This document shows, piece after piece, positions 17,325 through 26,077 of a DNA stretch of 55,495 bases (positions are counted from its first letter, which is position 1; the number at the start of each line of letters is the position of its first letter). The translations under genes were made by a program, and so were the position numbers. The notes beneath the pieces are model-generated. The model worked only from the letters and a program-made list of their open reading frames with translations, was not told the origin of the DNA and ran no database searches. The DNA comes from an uncultured Bacillota bacterium (GTDB lineage: Bacteria; Bacillota; Clostridia; Peptostreptococcales; Anaerovoracaceae): NCBI GenBank assembly GCA_949295785.1, contig CASFMJ010000107.1:1-55495 (forward strand), written 5' to 3'.

Positions 17325-20300
17325 TTGAAGAAAAGAATTAAAAAAATCGCAGCGCTGGCCATGGCAGTCTGCATGCTGTATGTATCAATCATGCCTGCAT
17401 GGGCAGAAATTAAAGGAATGAGATCCTTTCCTGTGACGGGTTATAAAGTATATCATAATATAATGGACTATGGAGAGGATGTGGGAGGACTCTCATTTTT
17501 CACCATTGACGGTAAAGCCGCATTCTGCATACAGTCAGGCAGGGCAGTAAGAGGCTCAGACGGACAGCTTTTTTATCCCGGACGCGAAAATGCCTTTGAT
17601 ATCCAATTTACAACAGAAATACTTACAGAGGATGATTCTGCTCAGAGCAGAATAGCATATCTGGGTTATTATTCACTTGCAGATCCTGATATGCGGGACT
17701 ATGCGTTTACGCAGATGATGATATGGCAGACTCTGCCTGCTCAGTCCATAACAGCAAACGGCATGACAGGAGGTAAATACAACTCGTATTTTGCCGACAA
17801 GACTGTAAATGATAATTATCTCATATGGAAGAAAAAAATTGAACAGAAGTTGAAAAGCTGGGATAAACAGCCTGATTTCGGAACCGGCCGCATTGGAGTA
17901 AAGGCAGGAGAGTCCACAGAGGTGACTGAACTTTCCGGCGCGCTTGCTGATTACGAAGACTTTTCTCTGAGTAAAGACGGCATAACGGTTAGCCACAAGA
18001 AAGGAAATAATAAACTTAAGGTGACTGCTTCTAAATACTGCACTGTAAAACACGTGTGCATGACCGAAAAGGAACTGACAGATGCAGGAGCTGTAAAGTA
18101 CCCGGCAAAAGAGAAAGTAAACTATGTGTACAAGTCAGACAAAAGTCAGGATATGGCCATATACGGTGCTGTCGGGAGTGTACCTGTGAGTCTTGAATTT
18201 GATGTTAAAACTGTACATGGAAAAATAGCTATAGAAAAGACCAAGGCCCCTGACGGATACAGTGACGAAAAACTGCCGGAGAGCGGAGCAGAATTTCAGA
18301 TTTATCCCACATCCGCCAAAAGCTATGATTATGCCCGGGAAGAATGCAGAGATATCCTTATAACTGATATACAGGGAAAAGCTGTGACAAAGGCTCTGCC
18401 GTATGGAACATATACCGTACATCAGATAAAAGGAGCAGAAGGCCATATAATGACAGATGATTTTAACGTGGAAATAACAGCAGATCAGCATGATAAAATA
18501 TATAAATACAATATAATGAACGAAACAATAAAATCGGATATAAGGATAGTAAAAAAAGACAGTGAAACAGGTAAAGTTATTCCACAGAAAGGTGTAAGCT
18601 ATGTGCTGACCAACAAAATCACAGGTGAAAAAATCCCGGGGCCAGAAAAAGACGGATGCTTTGCAACTGACGAAAACGGATATATAACACCGGATATAAA
18701 CCTGTGCTATGGAACATACATACTTACAGAAATAAAAGCGCCTGACGGATATGTTTTGGGAAAACCGGTGGAGTTTCAGGTAAACAGCGACAGGCAGACC
18801 GTAATCATAGAACAATTTGATATGGCTCAGAAAGGTGTAATAAAAATAGAAAAAACAGGGGAAATTTTTAAAAGCGTAAAAAAAGAAGGGGATAAATATA
18901 TACCGGTATTTGATGCTGCACCCATAGAGGGCGCAGAGTTTAAGATAGTGGCCGATGAAGATATAGTTACGGCAGACGGCACAGTGAGACTTAAAAAGGA
19001 TGAAGTTGCAGACATCATAATTACAGACGTTAATGGCAAGGCGACTTCAAAGAAGCTGTATCTGGGGAAATATAAGGTGACAGAGACAAAGACTGCATCA
19101 GGATTTGTGAAAGACAGCACTCCCAAGACAGCAGAACTTACTTATAAGGGACAGGAGGTACAGCTGACAGAAACACAACTTTCTGTAAAAAATCAGAGAC
19201 AGAAGGCTCAGGTTACCATAAGCAAAATATTTGAAACCGATGGGTTATATGGGATGGATACCGGAGAATCGTATCTGACCGCCCGCTTCGGACTTTTTGC
19301 CGCAGAACAACTAACTGCTTTCGACGGAACGAGAATACCTGAAGACGGCCTGATAGAAACAGTATCTCCGTCAGTTACTGATAAAAAAGACATATATGAA
19401 GTTTCTTTTGAATCTGATGTGCCTCTGGGCAGCTATTATATCAGAGAACTTTCTGCCCCGGAAGGATATGTTAAAGATGAAAAATATTATCCTGTGATAT
19501 TTTCCCCTGACGATAACTGCCGGGTGATTGATGTAATCAGGGCAAACAGCAATATTCCGGTTATCAACAGACTTGTAAGAGGAGAAATATCCGGCATAAA
19601 AAAAGATGAAAAAGGAGAAGCAGTAGCCGGAGCCGTAATAGGAATTTTCAGAGAAGCTGATGTGGAAGAGGGAAAACCGCTTGATGGGGACAAAGCCGTG
19701 CTTACAGCAGTTACAGAAAAAGACGGCTTTTTTTCTTTTGACAGAGTACCTTTTGGCAAGTATGTGATAGCCGAGATAAAACAGCCTGAGGGATTTCTTC
19801 TATCGCAAGAACTGATACCTGTAACAATAGACGAAGACGGCCTTGTCATAAACTTAGATATGGTAAATGAACATATCCCGACTCTCAACACTTATGCATA
19901 CTTTGAGGGTGGCAGCAGAAAACATCAGGCGGGAGGTGATGTAACTGTCATAGACAAAGTGAAATATACGAACCTTATGAAAAAACATCCGTATACAATA
20001 AAAGCAACCTTGATAGATAAGACTACCGGAAAGGCAGTAGCCATATCACAGAAATCCTTTATTCCGGAAGGTTCTGACGGGAAAATCACAATGGAGTTCA
20101 CCTTTAATACCGGCCAATATGCAGAAACAGGCGGACAGCTGGTGGTTTTTCAGGAACTGTATCGTGACGACAGGACAGGAGAGAAAAAGGTTGCCGGACA
20201 CGATAATATAAATGATAAGGATCAGACCGTATGCCTTACGGCATTCCAGCCGCCGAAGACATCTGATGATGCGGATTGGAAGCCGTATGCTTTCACGATG

Positions 20301-20366
20301 TCGACAACAGTGGCTGTCATGGCAGTGATAATATACATAAAAATACACCGTCAGAAAAAAATATAG
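17325..20366 (+). CDS. VaFE-repeat surface protein with thioester and Cna-B domains
   Basis: 1,013 residues with a TTG start supported by AAAGGAGG. A signal peptide (about 1-28, ending AWA) is followed by a thioester domain: FCIQSG near residue 67 and FTQMMIWQT near 129 match the Cys and Gln that form the internal thioester. Then come several Cna-B/SpaA-type beta domains (about 290-870), each with a lysine near its start and a Glu in TEIKAPDGY-type motifs, which makes intramolecular isopeptide bonds in this family. A C-terminal VaFE-type domain has LVVFQEL in place of VaFE. The tail PPKTSD, a hydrophobic stretch and KIHRQKKI look like a sortase signal of the (S/P)PxTG type. Likely an adhesin. 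Confidence 0.88.
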   Translation: MKKRIKKIAALAMAVCMLYVSIMPAWAEIKGMRSFPVTGYKVYHNIMDYGEDVGGLSFFTIDGKAAFCIQSGRAVRGSDGQLFYPGRENAFDIQFTTEILTEDDSAQSRIAYLGYYSLADPDMRDYAFTQMMIWQTLPAQSITANGMTGGKYNSYFADKTVNDNYLIWKKKIEQKLKSWDKQPDFGTGRIGVKAGESTEVTELSGALADYEDFSLSKDGITVSHKKGNNKLKVTASKYCTVKHVCMTEKELTDAGAVKYPAKEKVNYVYKSDKSQDMAIYGAVGSVPVSLEFDVKTVHGKIAIEKTKAPDGYSDEKLPESGAEFQIYPTSAKSYDYAREECRDILITDIQGKAVTKALPYGTYTVHQIKGAEGHIMTDDFNVEITADQHDKIYKYNIMNETIKSDIRIVKKDSETGKVIPQKGVSYVLTNKITGEKIPGPEKDGCFATDENGYITPDINLCYGTYILTEIKAPDGYVLGKPVEFQVNSDRQTVIIEQFDMAQKGVIKIEKTGEIFKSVKKEGDKYIPVFDAAPIEGAEFKIVADEDIVTADGTVRLKKDEVADIIITDVNGKATSKKLYLGKYKVTETKTASGFVKDSTPKTAELTYKGQEVQLTETQLSVKNQRQKAQVTISKIFETDGLYGMDTGESYLTARFGLFAAEQLTAFDGTRIPEDGLIETVSPSVTDKKDIYEVSFESDVPLGSYYIRELSAPEGYVKDEKYYPVIFSPDDNCRVIDVIRANSNIPVINRLVRGEISGIKKDEKGEAVAGAVIGIFREADVEEGKPLDGDKAVLTAVTEKDGFFSFDRVPFGKYVIAEIKQPEGFLLSQELIPVTIDEDGLVINLDMVNEHIPTLNTYAYFEGGSRKHQAGGDVTVIDKVKYTNLMKKHPYTIKATLIDKTTGKAVAISQKSFIPEGSDGKITMEFTFNTGQYAETGGQLVVFQELYRDDRTGEKKVAGHDNINDKDQTVCLTAFQPPKTSDDADWKPYAFTMSTTVAVMAVIIYIKIHRQKKI

Positions 20367-20501
20367 GAGAATATTCCATGTATCATAAACGAAAGATAAA
20401 ACAGTAAGAATAAGGCGGAATATTTTGAATTAGAGATATGAAGATAAGATATAGCCGTTGATTGATTTTCAGAACAACGAACTTTACTTAGAAATATTCA
20501 A

Positions 20502-20640
20502 TGACCGGTAATGTATGGGAATGTCTAAAGATGTTTTGGAGTGCCTTTGAGTGTATGGGATTATTTGGGTTGCATAGGAATGTATGAGAATATCCCAGAT
20601 TGTCTTGTAATGTCTGGGATTGTTTAGTATTGTTTAGTAT
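20502..20640 (+). repeat. Degenerate 10-bp tandem repeat
   Basis: About 14 units of a TG-starting decamer (consensus near TGTNTGGGAN, e.g. TGTATGGGAA, TGTCTGGGAT, TGTTTAGTAT twice) run almost without gap; one unit is 9 bp. The 10-bp period equals a DNA helical turn. It is not in a reading frame of any gene. Confidence 0.65.
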
Positions 20641-20671
20641 CTTCTGTTGGCAGTTTATTAAAATTCATAGT

Positions 20672-20818
20672 GATTTGGCAATAAAATCGACATTTTTACA
20701 TGTAAAAATACATTGTATTTATACGATTTGTTGCAACCTTTTAAGAAATTTAAATATTTGACAACGTATTCGACAAAAAGTGCTGGCAAAAATGTAAAAA
20801 AAGTTAAATTTGCCAACA
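20672..20818 (-). repeat. Dispersed intergenic repeat, copy A
   Basis: Related to 34785-34930 in the opposite orientation. They share ACAAATCGTATAAATAC (20715-20731, complement) exactly, and a TGTCGAATA box 44 bp away (20769-20775, complement TTCGACA) in both copies. The ends carry TTTGGCAA and TTTGCCAA. Confidence 0.7.
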
Positions 20819-20831
20819 AGTGATAACAGAT

Positions 20832-21050
20832 GGCCTTGCAGTCCTTTCCGTCAGAAACCTACCGGTTCTGCAGCCTGCAGTCCTTTCGCCAGAGACCTGC
20901 CAGCTTGCAGCCTGCGGTTCTTGCAGACGGGTTCTTGATAGCCTGTGGCTTGTGTATCCTGCTATTTCAGTCACGTCGCTATGCCTGCAGTCCTGTTCTT
21001 TCTGCCTGGCTGCTATGCTTTTGCCAACTTCTGATCCTCCTGCAGACGGC
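20832..21050. repeat. GC-rich pyrimidine-biased repeat patch
   Basis: A run rich in C and T with CTGCAG and GCAGTCCTTT repeated (20834, 20874, 20980 region). The first two stretches of about 38 bp (20832-20871 and 20872-20908) match at most positions. Its base content is unlike the A-rich neighbours. Short open frames exist on both strands but lack ribosome binding sites. Otherwise the interval 20367-21139 holds nothing more that I recognise. Confidence 0.5.
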
Positions 21051-21139
21051 ATATAACAAATCATAATTTTATTCTGAACTGTTGATCAGATGCTGCCTCT
21101 TATAATCTTCAAAAAAGGTGAGAAAACCCAAAATAAATA

Positions 21140-21168
21140 TTGACATGAGACACGATAGATGTTATTCT
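21140..21168 (+). promoter_or_regulatory. Promoter of infC-rpmI-rplT
   Basis: TTGACA at 21140-21145, 17-bp spacing, TATTCT at 21163-21168, placing the start near 21175 at the head of the leader. Confidence 0.75.
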
Positions 21169-21174
21169 AATCAA

Positions 21175-21300
21175 GTATGAAGTAGAAGTTATCCGCTTCT
21201 CACCTGTCCGGCCAAAGCGCTGAAACAGGTAAATAAAGCATGAAACACCTTTACAGGTCTATGTTGGCGGATACTTCATGTGTCCGCTTTTTTTATTTGT
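21175..21300 (+). ncRNA. L20-type leader with terminator, infC operon
   Basis: The leader contains CACCTGTCCGG...CCAAAGCG, an ACAGGT arm that can pair with it, and AAGCATGAAACACC, features of the ribosomal L20 leader. It ends in a terminator hairpin, GCGGATAC/GTGTCCGC followed by seven T (21271-21297). Free L20 is expected to bind and favour termination, from knowledge of B. subtilis. Confidence 0.8.
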
Positions 21301-21368
21301 GGTTGATCGTTTCATAAACTTGCGGAATGATTTTTGAAACGACAAAGATTTTAGGAGGTGCAGGAGCC

Positions 21369-21884
21369 ATTAGCAAGGAAAATCTCATTAACGAAGAAAT
21401 CCGTGATAAAGAAGTAAGAGTCATTGATTCAGATGGCACAATGCTGGGGATTATGTCTATTGAAAAAGCCATGGATCTGGCCAATGAAAGAAAGCTGGAT
21501 CTGGTAAATATTTCCCCCAATGCCAAGCCGGCAGTTTGTAAGATACTCGACTACGGAAAATATCGTTACGAGCTTCAGAAAAGAGAAAAGGAAGCTAAGA
21601 AAAAGCAGAAGACAACTCAGGTAAAAGAGATTCGTCTGTCTACTTTTATAGAAGCGCATGATATACAGGTAAAAGCCAAGACAGCGGCCAAATTTCTGGC
21701 TGACGGAGACAAGGTAAAAGTAGGATTGCGTTTCAGAGGAAGAGAAAGAGATTACGCCGCTAAAGGCATGGATGTCATGAACGCTTTTGCGGAGGCGGTT
21801 TCCGACGTGGGCGTAGTAGAGAAAAAGCCTGTGTTCGAGGGACGTAACCTGACCATGTTTTTAGGTCCCAAGTCAGATAAATAG
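21369..21884 (+). CDS. infC: Translation initiation factor IF-3, ATT start
   Basis: 172 residues, normal length for IF-3. INEEIRDKEVRVI starts the N-terminal domain; the lysine-rich linker (about residues 72-90) and a C domain with KVGLRFRGRE follow. The start is most likely ATT at 21369, giving (M)SKENLINEEIRD, because AGGAGG at 21353-21358 lies upstream, and the codon fits the rare start used by infC in many bacteria for self-regulation. The ATG at 21327 has no ribosome binding site. First gene after the L20 leader. Confidence 0.9.
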   Translation: MSKENLINEEIRDKEVRVIDSDGTMLGIMSIEKAMDLANERKLDLVNISPNAKPAVCKILDYGKYRYELQKREKEAKKKQKTTQVKEIRLSTFIEAHDIQVKAKTAAKFLADGDKVKVGLRFRGRERDYAAKGMDVMNAFAEAVSDVGVVEKKPVFEGRNLTMFLGPKSDK

Positions 21885-21962
21885 ACTTTAGCACCTGCGG
21901 CCGCAAGTAACGGTCAAAGGGCGACATGATAAAAGATATTGATATAGGAGGAGAAAGTCATC

Positions 21963-22163
21963 ATGGCAAAGAATAAGATGAAATCCCACAGAGGGGCATG
22001 CAAGAGAATGAAGCTTACCGGAAGCGGTAAAGTTAAAAGAAATAAGGCATACAAGAGCCACATTCTTACTAAGAAGGCAGCTAAGAGAAAAAGAGGCCTG
22101 AGAAAAGCTACTACTTTAACCAGCGCAGATCTGAAGAGAATGCTCAGATCCATGGCAAAATAA
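21963..22163 (+). CDS. rpmI: Ribosomal protein L35
   Basis: 66 residues, highly basic ([24 protein letters not shown]), matching bL35. GGAGGAGAAAG precedes it. Part of the infC-rpmI-rplT operon, a fixed order in bacteria. Confidence 0.97.
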   Translation: MAKNKMKSHRGACKRMKLTGSGKVKRNKAYKSHILTKKAAKRKRGLRKATTLTSADLKRMLRSMAK

Positions 22164-22186
22164 TCGGAGTTCAGGAGGTAAGAAAA

Positions 22187-22543
22187 ATGGCAAGAGTAAA
22201 AAAAGGTGTAAACGCCCATAAGAGACATAAAAAAATTCTGAAGCAGGCAAAAGGCTTCTACGGTGCAAAGAGTAAGGTTTTCAGAGCAGCTAATCCTGCT
22301 GTTATGAGAGCTTTAAGATCAGCTTATGTTGGAAGAAAACTGAAAAAGAGACAGTACAGGCAGATGTGGATAGCAAGAATAAATGCCGGTGCCAGAATGA
22401 ACGGTATAAGCTACAGCCAGCTTATGAACGGACTTAAAAAGTCAGGTATAGAAATAAACAGAAAAATGCTTTCAGAAATGGCAATCCATGATGCAGCAGG
22501 ATTTGCCACTCTGTGTGAGACAGCAAAGAAAGCAGTAAAATAG
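22187..22543 (+). CDS. rplT: Ribosomal protein L20
   Basis: 118 residues, basic N-terminal tail ([16 protein letters not shown]) then the globular domain with [15 protein letters not shown], the bL20 signature. It binds 23S rRNA early in assembly and, by family knowledge, represses its own operon through the leader. Confidence 0.97.
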   Translation: MARVKKGVNAHKRHKKILKQAKGFYGAKSKVFRAANPAVMRALRSAYVGRKLKKRQYRQMWIARINAGARMNGISYSQLMNGLKKSGIEINRKMLSEMAIHDAAGFATLCETAKKAVK

Positions 22544-22567
22544 ATAATCAGAAACACGTCTGAAATC

Positions 22568-22621
22568 AAAGCCGCAGTATCAGTAACTGAAAATTAAGTA
22601 AACTGATAAGGCGGCTTTTTT
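22568..22621 (+). terminator. Terminator of the infC operon
   Basis: AAAGCCGC / GCGGCTTT outer stem with TATCAGT inner pairing, then a T-run. Confidence 0.75.
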
Positions 22622-22659
22622 AATGGTTAATTTTAACCCATCCAAGACTTGTAATATCA

Positions 22660-22687
22660 TCATATTCCGGGCTGTTTCACATATATT
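22660..22687 (+). promoter_or_regulatory. Candidate sigma-E promoter of the split carboxypeptidase
   Basis: TCATATT at 22660-22666, 13-bp gap, CATATATT at 22680-22687. Against the mother-cell sigma-E consensus (KMATATW - N13-15 - CATACAHT) the match is 7 of 7 and 7 of 8. The start would lie some 30 bp before ATG 22725. Confidence 0.55.
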
Positions 22688-22724
22688 TTAAAGAATATAT
22701 ATGCAGAAAGGACGGCGCTGTTAT

Positions 22725-23324
22725 ATGAAGTCTGAAAGAAAAAGAAAACATGGAGAAAACAGTGATAAGAGATCCGGGAAGATGGCCATTGATATGGGAA
22801 AAGAAACTGAAAAGATAAGTCATGGCGCCAGGAAAAAGATATTGGTAACAGCAGTGGGCTGTGCTCTTATTCTGGGTGTGTTTGCAGGAATAGACAGAAA
22901 TCTGGTGAAGCAGGAAACCATAGAACTGGAGACAGTGAGTGATGAGGTGCCGGCAGAAGAAAATAATGCACCCTTTGAAGTTGCAGCCAAAGGCGCAGTT
23001 TTAATAGATGCAGATACAGGTAAAGTGCTTTTCAGCCAGAATCATCATGAGGAACTGCCATTGGCGTCAGTCACTAAAGTAATGACCATGCTTATTGTGA
23101 TGGAATCAGTAGATTCAGGAAAGATAAGCCTTGACGATGAGGTAACTATTTCTGAAAGAGCGGCATCCATGGGAGGCAGTCAGATGTATATGGAGGCCGG
23201 AGAAACACATACGGTCAGCGAATTGCTTAAAGGAGTAGCTATGGCCAGTGCTAATGATGGATGTGTTGCATTTAATCAGGGAGAACTTTTGGGAGAAAAA
23301 ATAAGTGCGATAGACATTATTTAA
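22725..23324 (+). CDS. D-Ala-D-Ala carboxypeptidase, N-terminal part (interrupted)
   Basis: Residues 1-179 of a low-molecular-weight PBP (peptidase family S11) that trims pentapeptides of peptidoglycan. One membrane anchor lies at about residues 38-58. The active-site serine is in SVTK (115-118), and SAN (175-177) is the second motif. At 23261-23263 the frame leaves the gene and enters the inserted element, adding about 20 foreign codons to a stop at 23324. The KTG motif is 7.5 kb away at 31067, so this fragment alone should be inactive. The ATG at 22725 is favoured because the upstream ATG at 22701 has no ribosome binding site. Confidence 0.88.
   Translation: MKSERKRKHGENSDKRSGKMAIDMGKETEKISHGARKKILVTAVGCALILGVFAGIDRNLVKQETIELETVSDEVPAEENNAPFEVAAKGAVLIDADTGKVLFSQNHHEELPLASVTKVMTMLIVMESVDSGKISLDDEVTISERAASMGGSQMYMEAGETHTVSELLKGVAMASANDGCVAFNQGELLGEKISAIDII
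23249..23293 (+). repeat. attL of the inserted element
   Basis: TGCTAATG (23249-23256) is the left attB arm; the 12-bp core ATGTGTTGCATT follows at 23261-23272; then the left element arm GCATTTAATCAGGGAG (23268-23283) and CTTTTGGGAG. The latter two are inverted copies of the right end. Confidence 0.8.
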
Positions 23325-23482
23325 GATGATTTATTAAAAAATCAGATGAATGGGGTAAGGAAATCCGACGTGGATAATGAAACCAGCTGGCGCAAAATAA
23401 ATTTTACTGCAGAACCATTGAAGCTGATTGTGCAGTGACCTTTTGCGGATAAATAAAGAAGGGTGAAAATATTTCGTATAGG

Positions 23483-23514
23483 AAGAAGTAGGTTAAATGG
23501 CCTGCTTCTTTTTT
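23483..23514 (+). terminator. Terminator inside the element
   Basis: AGAAGTAGG / CCTGCTTCT stem with a T-run. It would stop transcription that enters from the interrupted gene. The rest of 23325-23866 shows no gene I can support. Confidence 0.65.
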
Positions 23515-23866
23515 GCAGGTTACAAAAGTCTCAGACTCGACCGGCCTGAAAACAGATTATAGATATAAATACCTGAAAAATAAGGCTTATTACTTATAAT
23601 ACACCTTTACGAATACGGGGATATGGGAAAGATAGTATATACCCAGAGATTTGCCAGAGTAATAAATCCAGGGTCGGAGAGGAATTTATTCCGGTAATTA
23701 ATTAAAATGTAAAAAAATGTCCCCTAAAGGCTGATTAATATTGTTATATATAATATAAATAGCATTACTTGATTTTAAATCAGAATTGACTGAATAATTT
23801 GAAAACTGACGAGCTGAGTTATGATTGATACATGGATCACATGATTAAAGTAAGGGGGGAGTCTCA

Positions 23867-25297
23867 TTGAACAAATACTTATCTCTAATTTTCTTATATA
23901 ACAGAGCAAGTTATAAGAAAATTTTGATTGCAGCAGGCATAATTCCGCTATCTTTCTCAGCAATATTCTTCCTGAAAATCGGGAATCCAAACAAGGCAGG
24001 AGCATATATGCTGATGGAACGGGCTTTCGGAGGCGTGGGGCCTGTTTTACTGTTTGCTGCTGCAATTCTGATGGCACTGGCAGCGGTTGTAACTGCACTG
24101 AATGGCCGAAAAGTCGTAAAGGGAACAACATCAACTACCGGATACACATTCAGAACTTTGCGAATATCACCTATTCAGTCTTACTCTACAGTTTTAATCT
24201 ACTATATTTTGATAATTCTGATATTTTGGGCACTTGCAGTGGCTTCTCTGGTTATCCTTGGAGGAATAGGACTGACCGTGGCAGGCACATCGAATCTGAA
24301 GGTACAGTTGGCTTTGGGTTTGCTGCGGACGGATCTTGGAGCGGCATTGATACCAATCGCAAATGGAACCCGTATGGCATTTAATATTGTGGCAGTCTTA
24401 GCTCTGGCAAATGATTGTGCAAAGTCATGTTATTTAGGATGGCATAACGGCAGACCCTCATTTGGTGTAATATTGGTGGCGATTCCTGCTATTCTTGTAT
24501 GGGCAGGCGCTTTGTCAGATACTTATATATTTGTAGTAATAATCATTCTTTTGGTTTATGTTGCCATTTCATTTGGAGATGTGATTTTTAGAGAAAAACA
24601 TCCGAAAGGTGATCCTTTTAAAACGAACCAATATTCAGGAGTGATGGATATGGACGGGTTTGAATTTGATGAAAGCACTTATGTCCCTATATCCAACACA
24701 TTAGTTGAGGATTATGATTTAGATGAACTAAGAGCGTCTCTTAACAGGCAATCCACCGGACAAAGAGAGCATGTAAAGGAAAAATGGACTAAAAAACTGA
24801 ATTTGACAAGACTGAGAAAAAAGTTTCTGCCGGTAGGAATCAATATGGAACGAGCCAACAATCTGTTTGGAGCATGTCTCTGTTTAGGAATCGGGGAACA
24901 TTTTGTATTCCTGTTCAAATATGTTCTGGAATTCTATCGTGTCAATGAAAATATCAAAGGAGTCACCATTGCTTCCGGTGTTAAAATGCCTTACTTCTGG
25001 GAACTGCAGCAGCATAGTTATTACGGATATGTACTTGCTGTTTTGCTGGTGATTTTTATACAGGCGTATTGGAATTATGAGTACTACAACAAAAAAACAA
25101 AGAGTGTGTATGTGATGAAAATGCTGCCGGACGGTAAAGAGTACAGAAGAACCATTTGGGCAATCCCTGTAATAGAAGCTGTTTTCATTGTTGCAGTTAT
25201 GATTGTGCATGTCATATTTGATGTATGTGTGTATGTGTTCATGACTCCGGAACTTGCACTGTATCCGGATTATCTGCAGCATATTTTACCTTTTTAA
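23867..25297 (+). CDS. ABC-type permease in the element
   Basis: 476 residues, TTG start after AAGGGGGGAG. About six hydrophobic segments in the first 230 residues, a long cytosolic-looking charged region (about 235-325), then further membrane spans at the C-terminal end (about 345-475). It resembles ABC-2 type permeases only in general layout. It is followed at 18 bp by the ATPase gene, its likely partner. Cargo unknown; peptides or antibiotics are common for this type. Confidence 0.75.
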   Translation: MNKYLSLIFLYNRASYKKILIAAGIIPLSFSAIFFLKIGNPNKAGAYMLMERAFGGVGPVLLFAAAILMALAAVVTALNGRKVVKGTTSTTGYTFRTLRISPIQSYSTVLIYYILIILIFWALAVASLVILGGIGLTVAGTSNLKVQLALGLLRTDLGAALIPIANGTRMAFNIVAVLALANDCAKSCYLGWHNGRPSFGVILVAIPAILVWAGALSDTYIFVVIIILLVYVAISFGDVIFREKHPKGDPFKTNQYSGVMDMDGFEFDESTYVPISNTLVEDYDLDELRASLNRQSTGQREHVKEKWTKKLNLTRLRKKFLPVGINMERANNLFGACLCLGIGEHFVFLFKYVLEFYRVNENIKGVTIASGVKMPYFWELQQHSYYGYVLAVLLVIFIQAYWNYEYYNKKTKSVYVMKMLPDGKEYRRTIWAIPVIEAVFIVAVMIVHVIFDVCVYVFMTPELALYPDYLQHILPF

Positions 25298-25314
25298 CCA
25301 GCAGGAGGACTAAC

Positions 25315-26037
25315 ATGATTGAGATTAAAAATGTATCTAAAACATATAAAGATAAGATTGCACTTTCTGATTGCAGCCTTCAGATTCCAAAAGGACAGAT
25401 AATCGGACTTTTTGGGGCAAACGGAGCAGGAAAGACAACATTCATGAAATGTGTTTTGGGATTTCTTACCTTTGATGGGGAGATTACCTTAGACGGAGAA
25501 AAAATAGGCAGGCACAATATTGACAAACTGGCTTTTGCCACAGGAGACCATTCTTTCTTCCCTTCTCTTACAGCAGATGATCATAAGATTTTTTATATGA
25601 TGCACTTCCCTAAATTTAACGAAAGACGGTACGATGCACTGATGGAATTCTTTGAGCTGCCAACCGGTAAGAAAATCAGTGAATTCAGTCTGGGTATGCA
25701 GAACCAGTTTGAAGTAGTTCTGGCAATCAGCCGTGGTGCAGAATATGTGTTTATGGACGAACCCTTTGCGGGAAATGATGTCTTTAACAGAGAGGATTTT
25801 TATAAGGTGCTGGTCAGCGTTCTGAACCAGGATGAGACTGTTATTATTTCTACTCATTTGATTGAGGAGATTGCCGACTATATTACCAGAGCTGTTCTTA
25901 TTCGAAAGAGCAAGATTATCGACGATCTGAGCGTAGCAGAAATTGAAGCTTCCGGCAAATCTCTGATTGAAATTGTAAGAGAACGATACGATTATAGGTC
26001 AGACCGCATTAAAAAAGCGGTAGACCAGATGAAATAA
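25315..26037 (+). CDS. ABC transporter ATP-binding protein in the element
   Basis: 240 residues. Walker A GANGAGKTT (about 37-45), Q-loop region TGDHSFFPSL, signature region EFSLGMQNQ in place of LSGGQ, Walker B YVFMDEPF and H-loop STHL. The weak signature is frequent in ABC-2 exporters (e.g. bacitracin-type and YtrB-like). AGGAGG precedes ATG 25315. Forms one unit with the permease and the membrane-anchored protein. Confidence 0.87.
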   Translation: MIEIKNVSKTYKDKIALSDCSLQIPKGQIIGLFGANGAGKTTFMKCVLGFLTFDGEITLDGEKIGRHNIDKLAFATGDHSFFPSLTADDHKIFYMMHFPKFNERRYDALMEFFELPTGKKISEFSLGMQNQFEVVLAISRGAEYVFMDEPFAGNDVFNREDFYKVLVSVLNQDETVIISTHLIEEIADYITRAVLIRKSKIIDDLSVAEIEASGKSLIEIVRERYDYRSDRIKKAVDQMK

Positions 26038-26077
26038 TGCTGAGAAAATGGTTGATGGAAAAGGAGATGGAGCCGTT

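Noticed and set aside
20804-21066. Overlapping open frames on both strands in the GC-rich patch
   Set aside because: No ribosome binding sites, low-complexity repeated codons, and similar length on three frames; better explained as non-coding repeats.
22725-23324. Carboxypeptidase as an ordinary decayed pseudogene
   Set aside because: Both parts are free of frameshifts and stops, the break coincides with a recombination core, and the rest of the gene is found in frame at the other end of the element.
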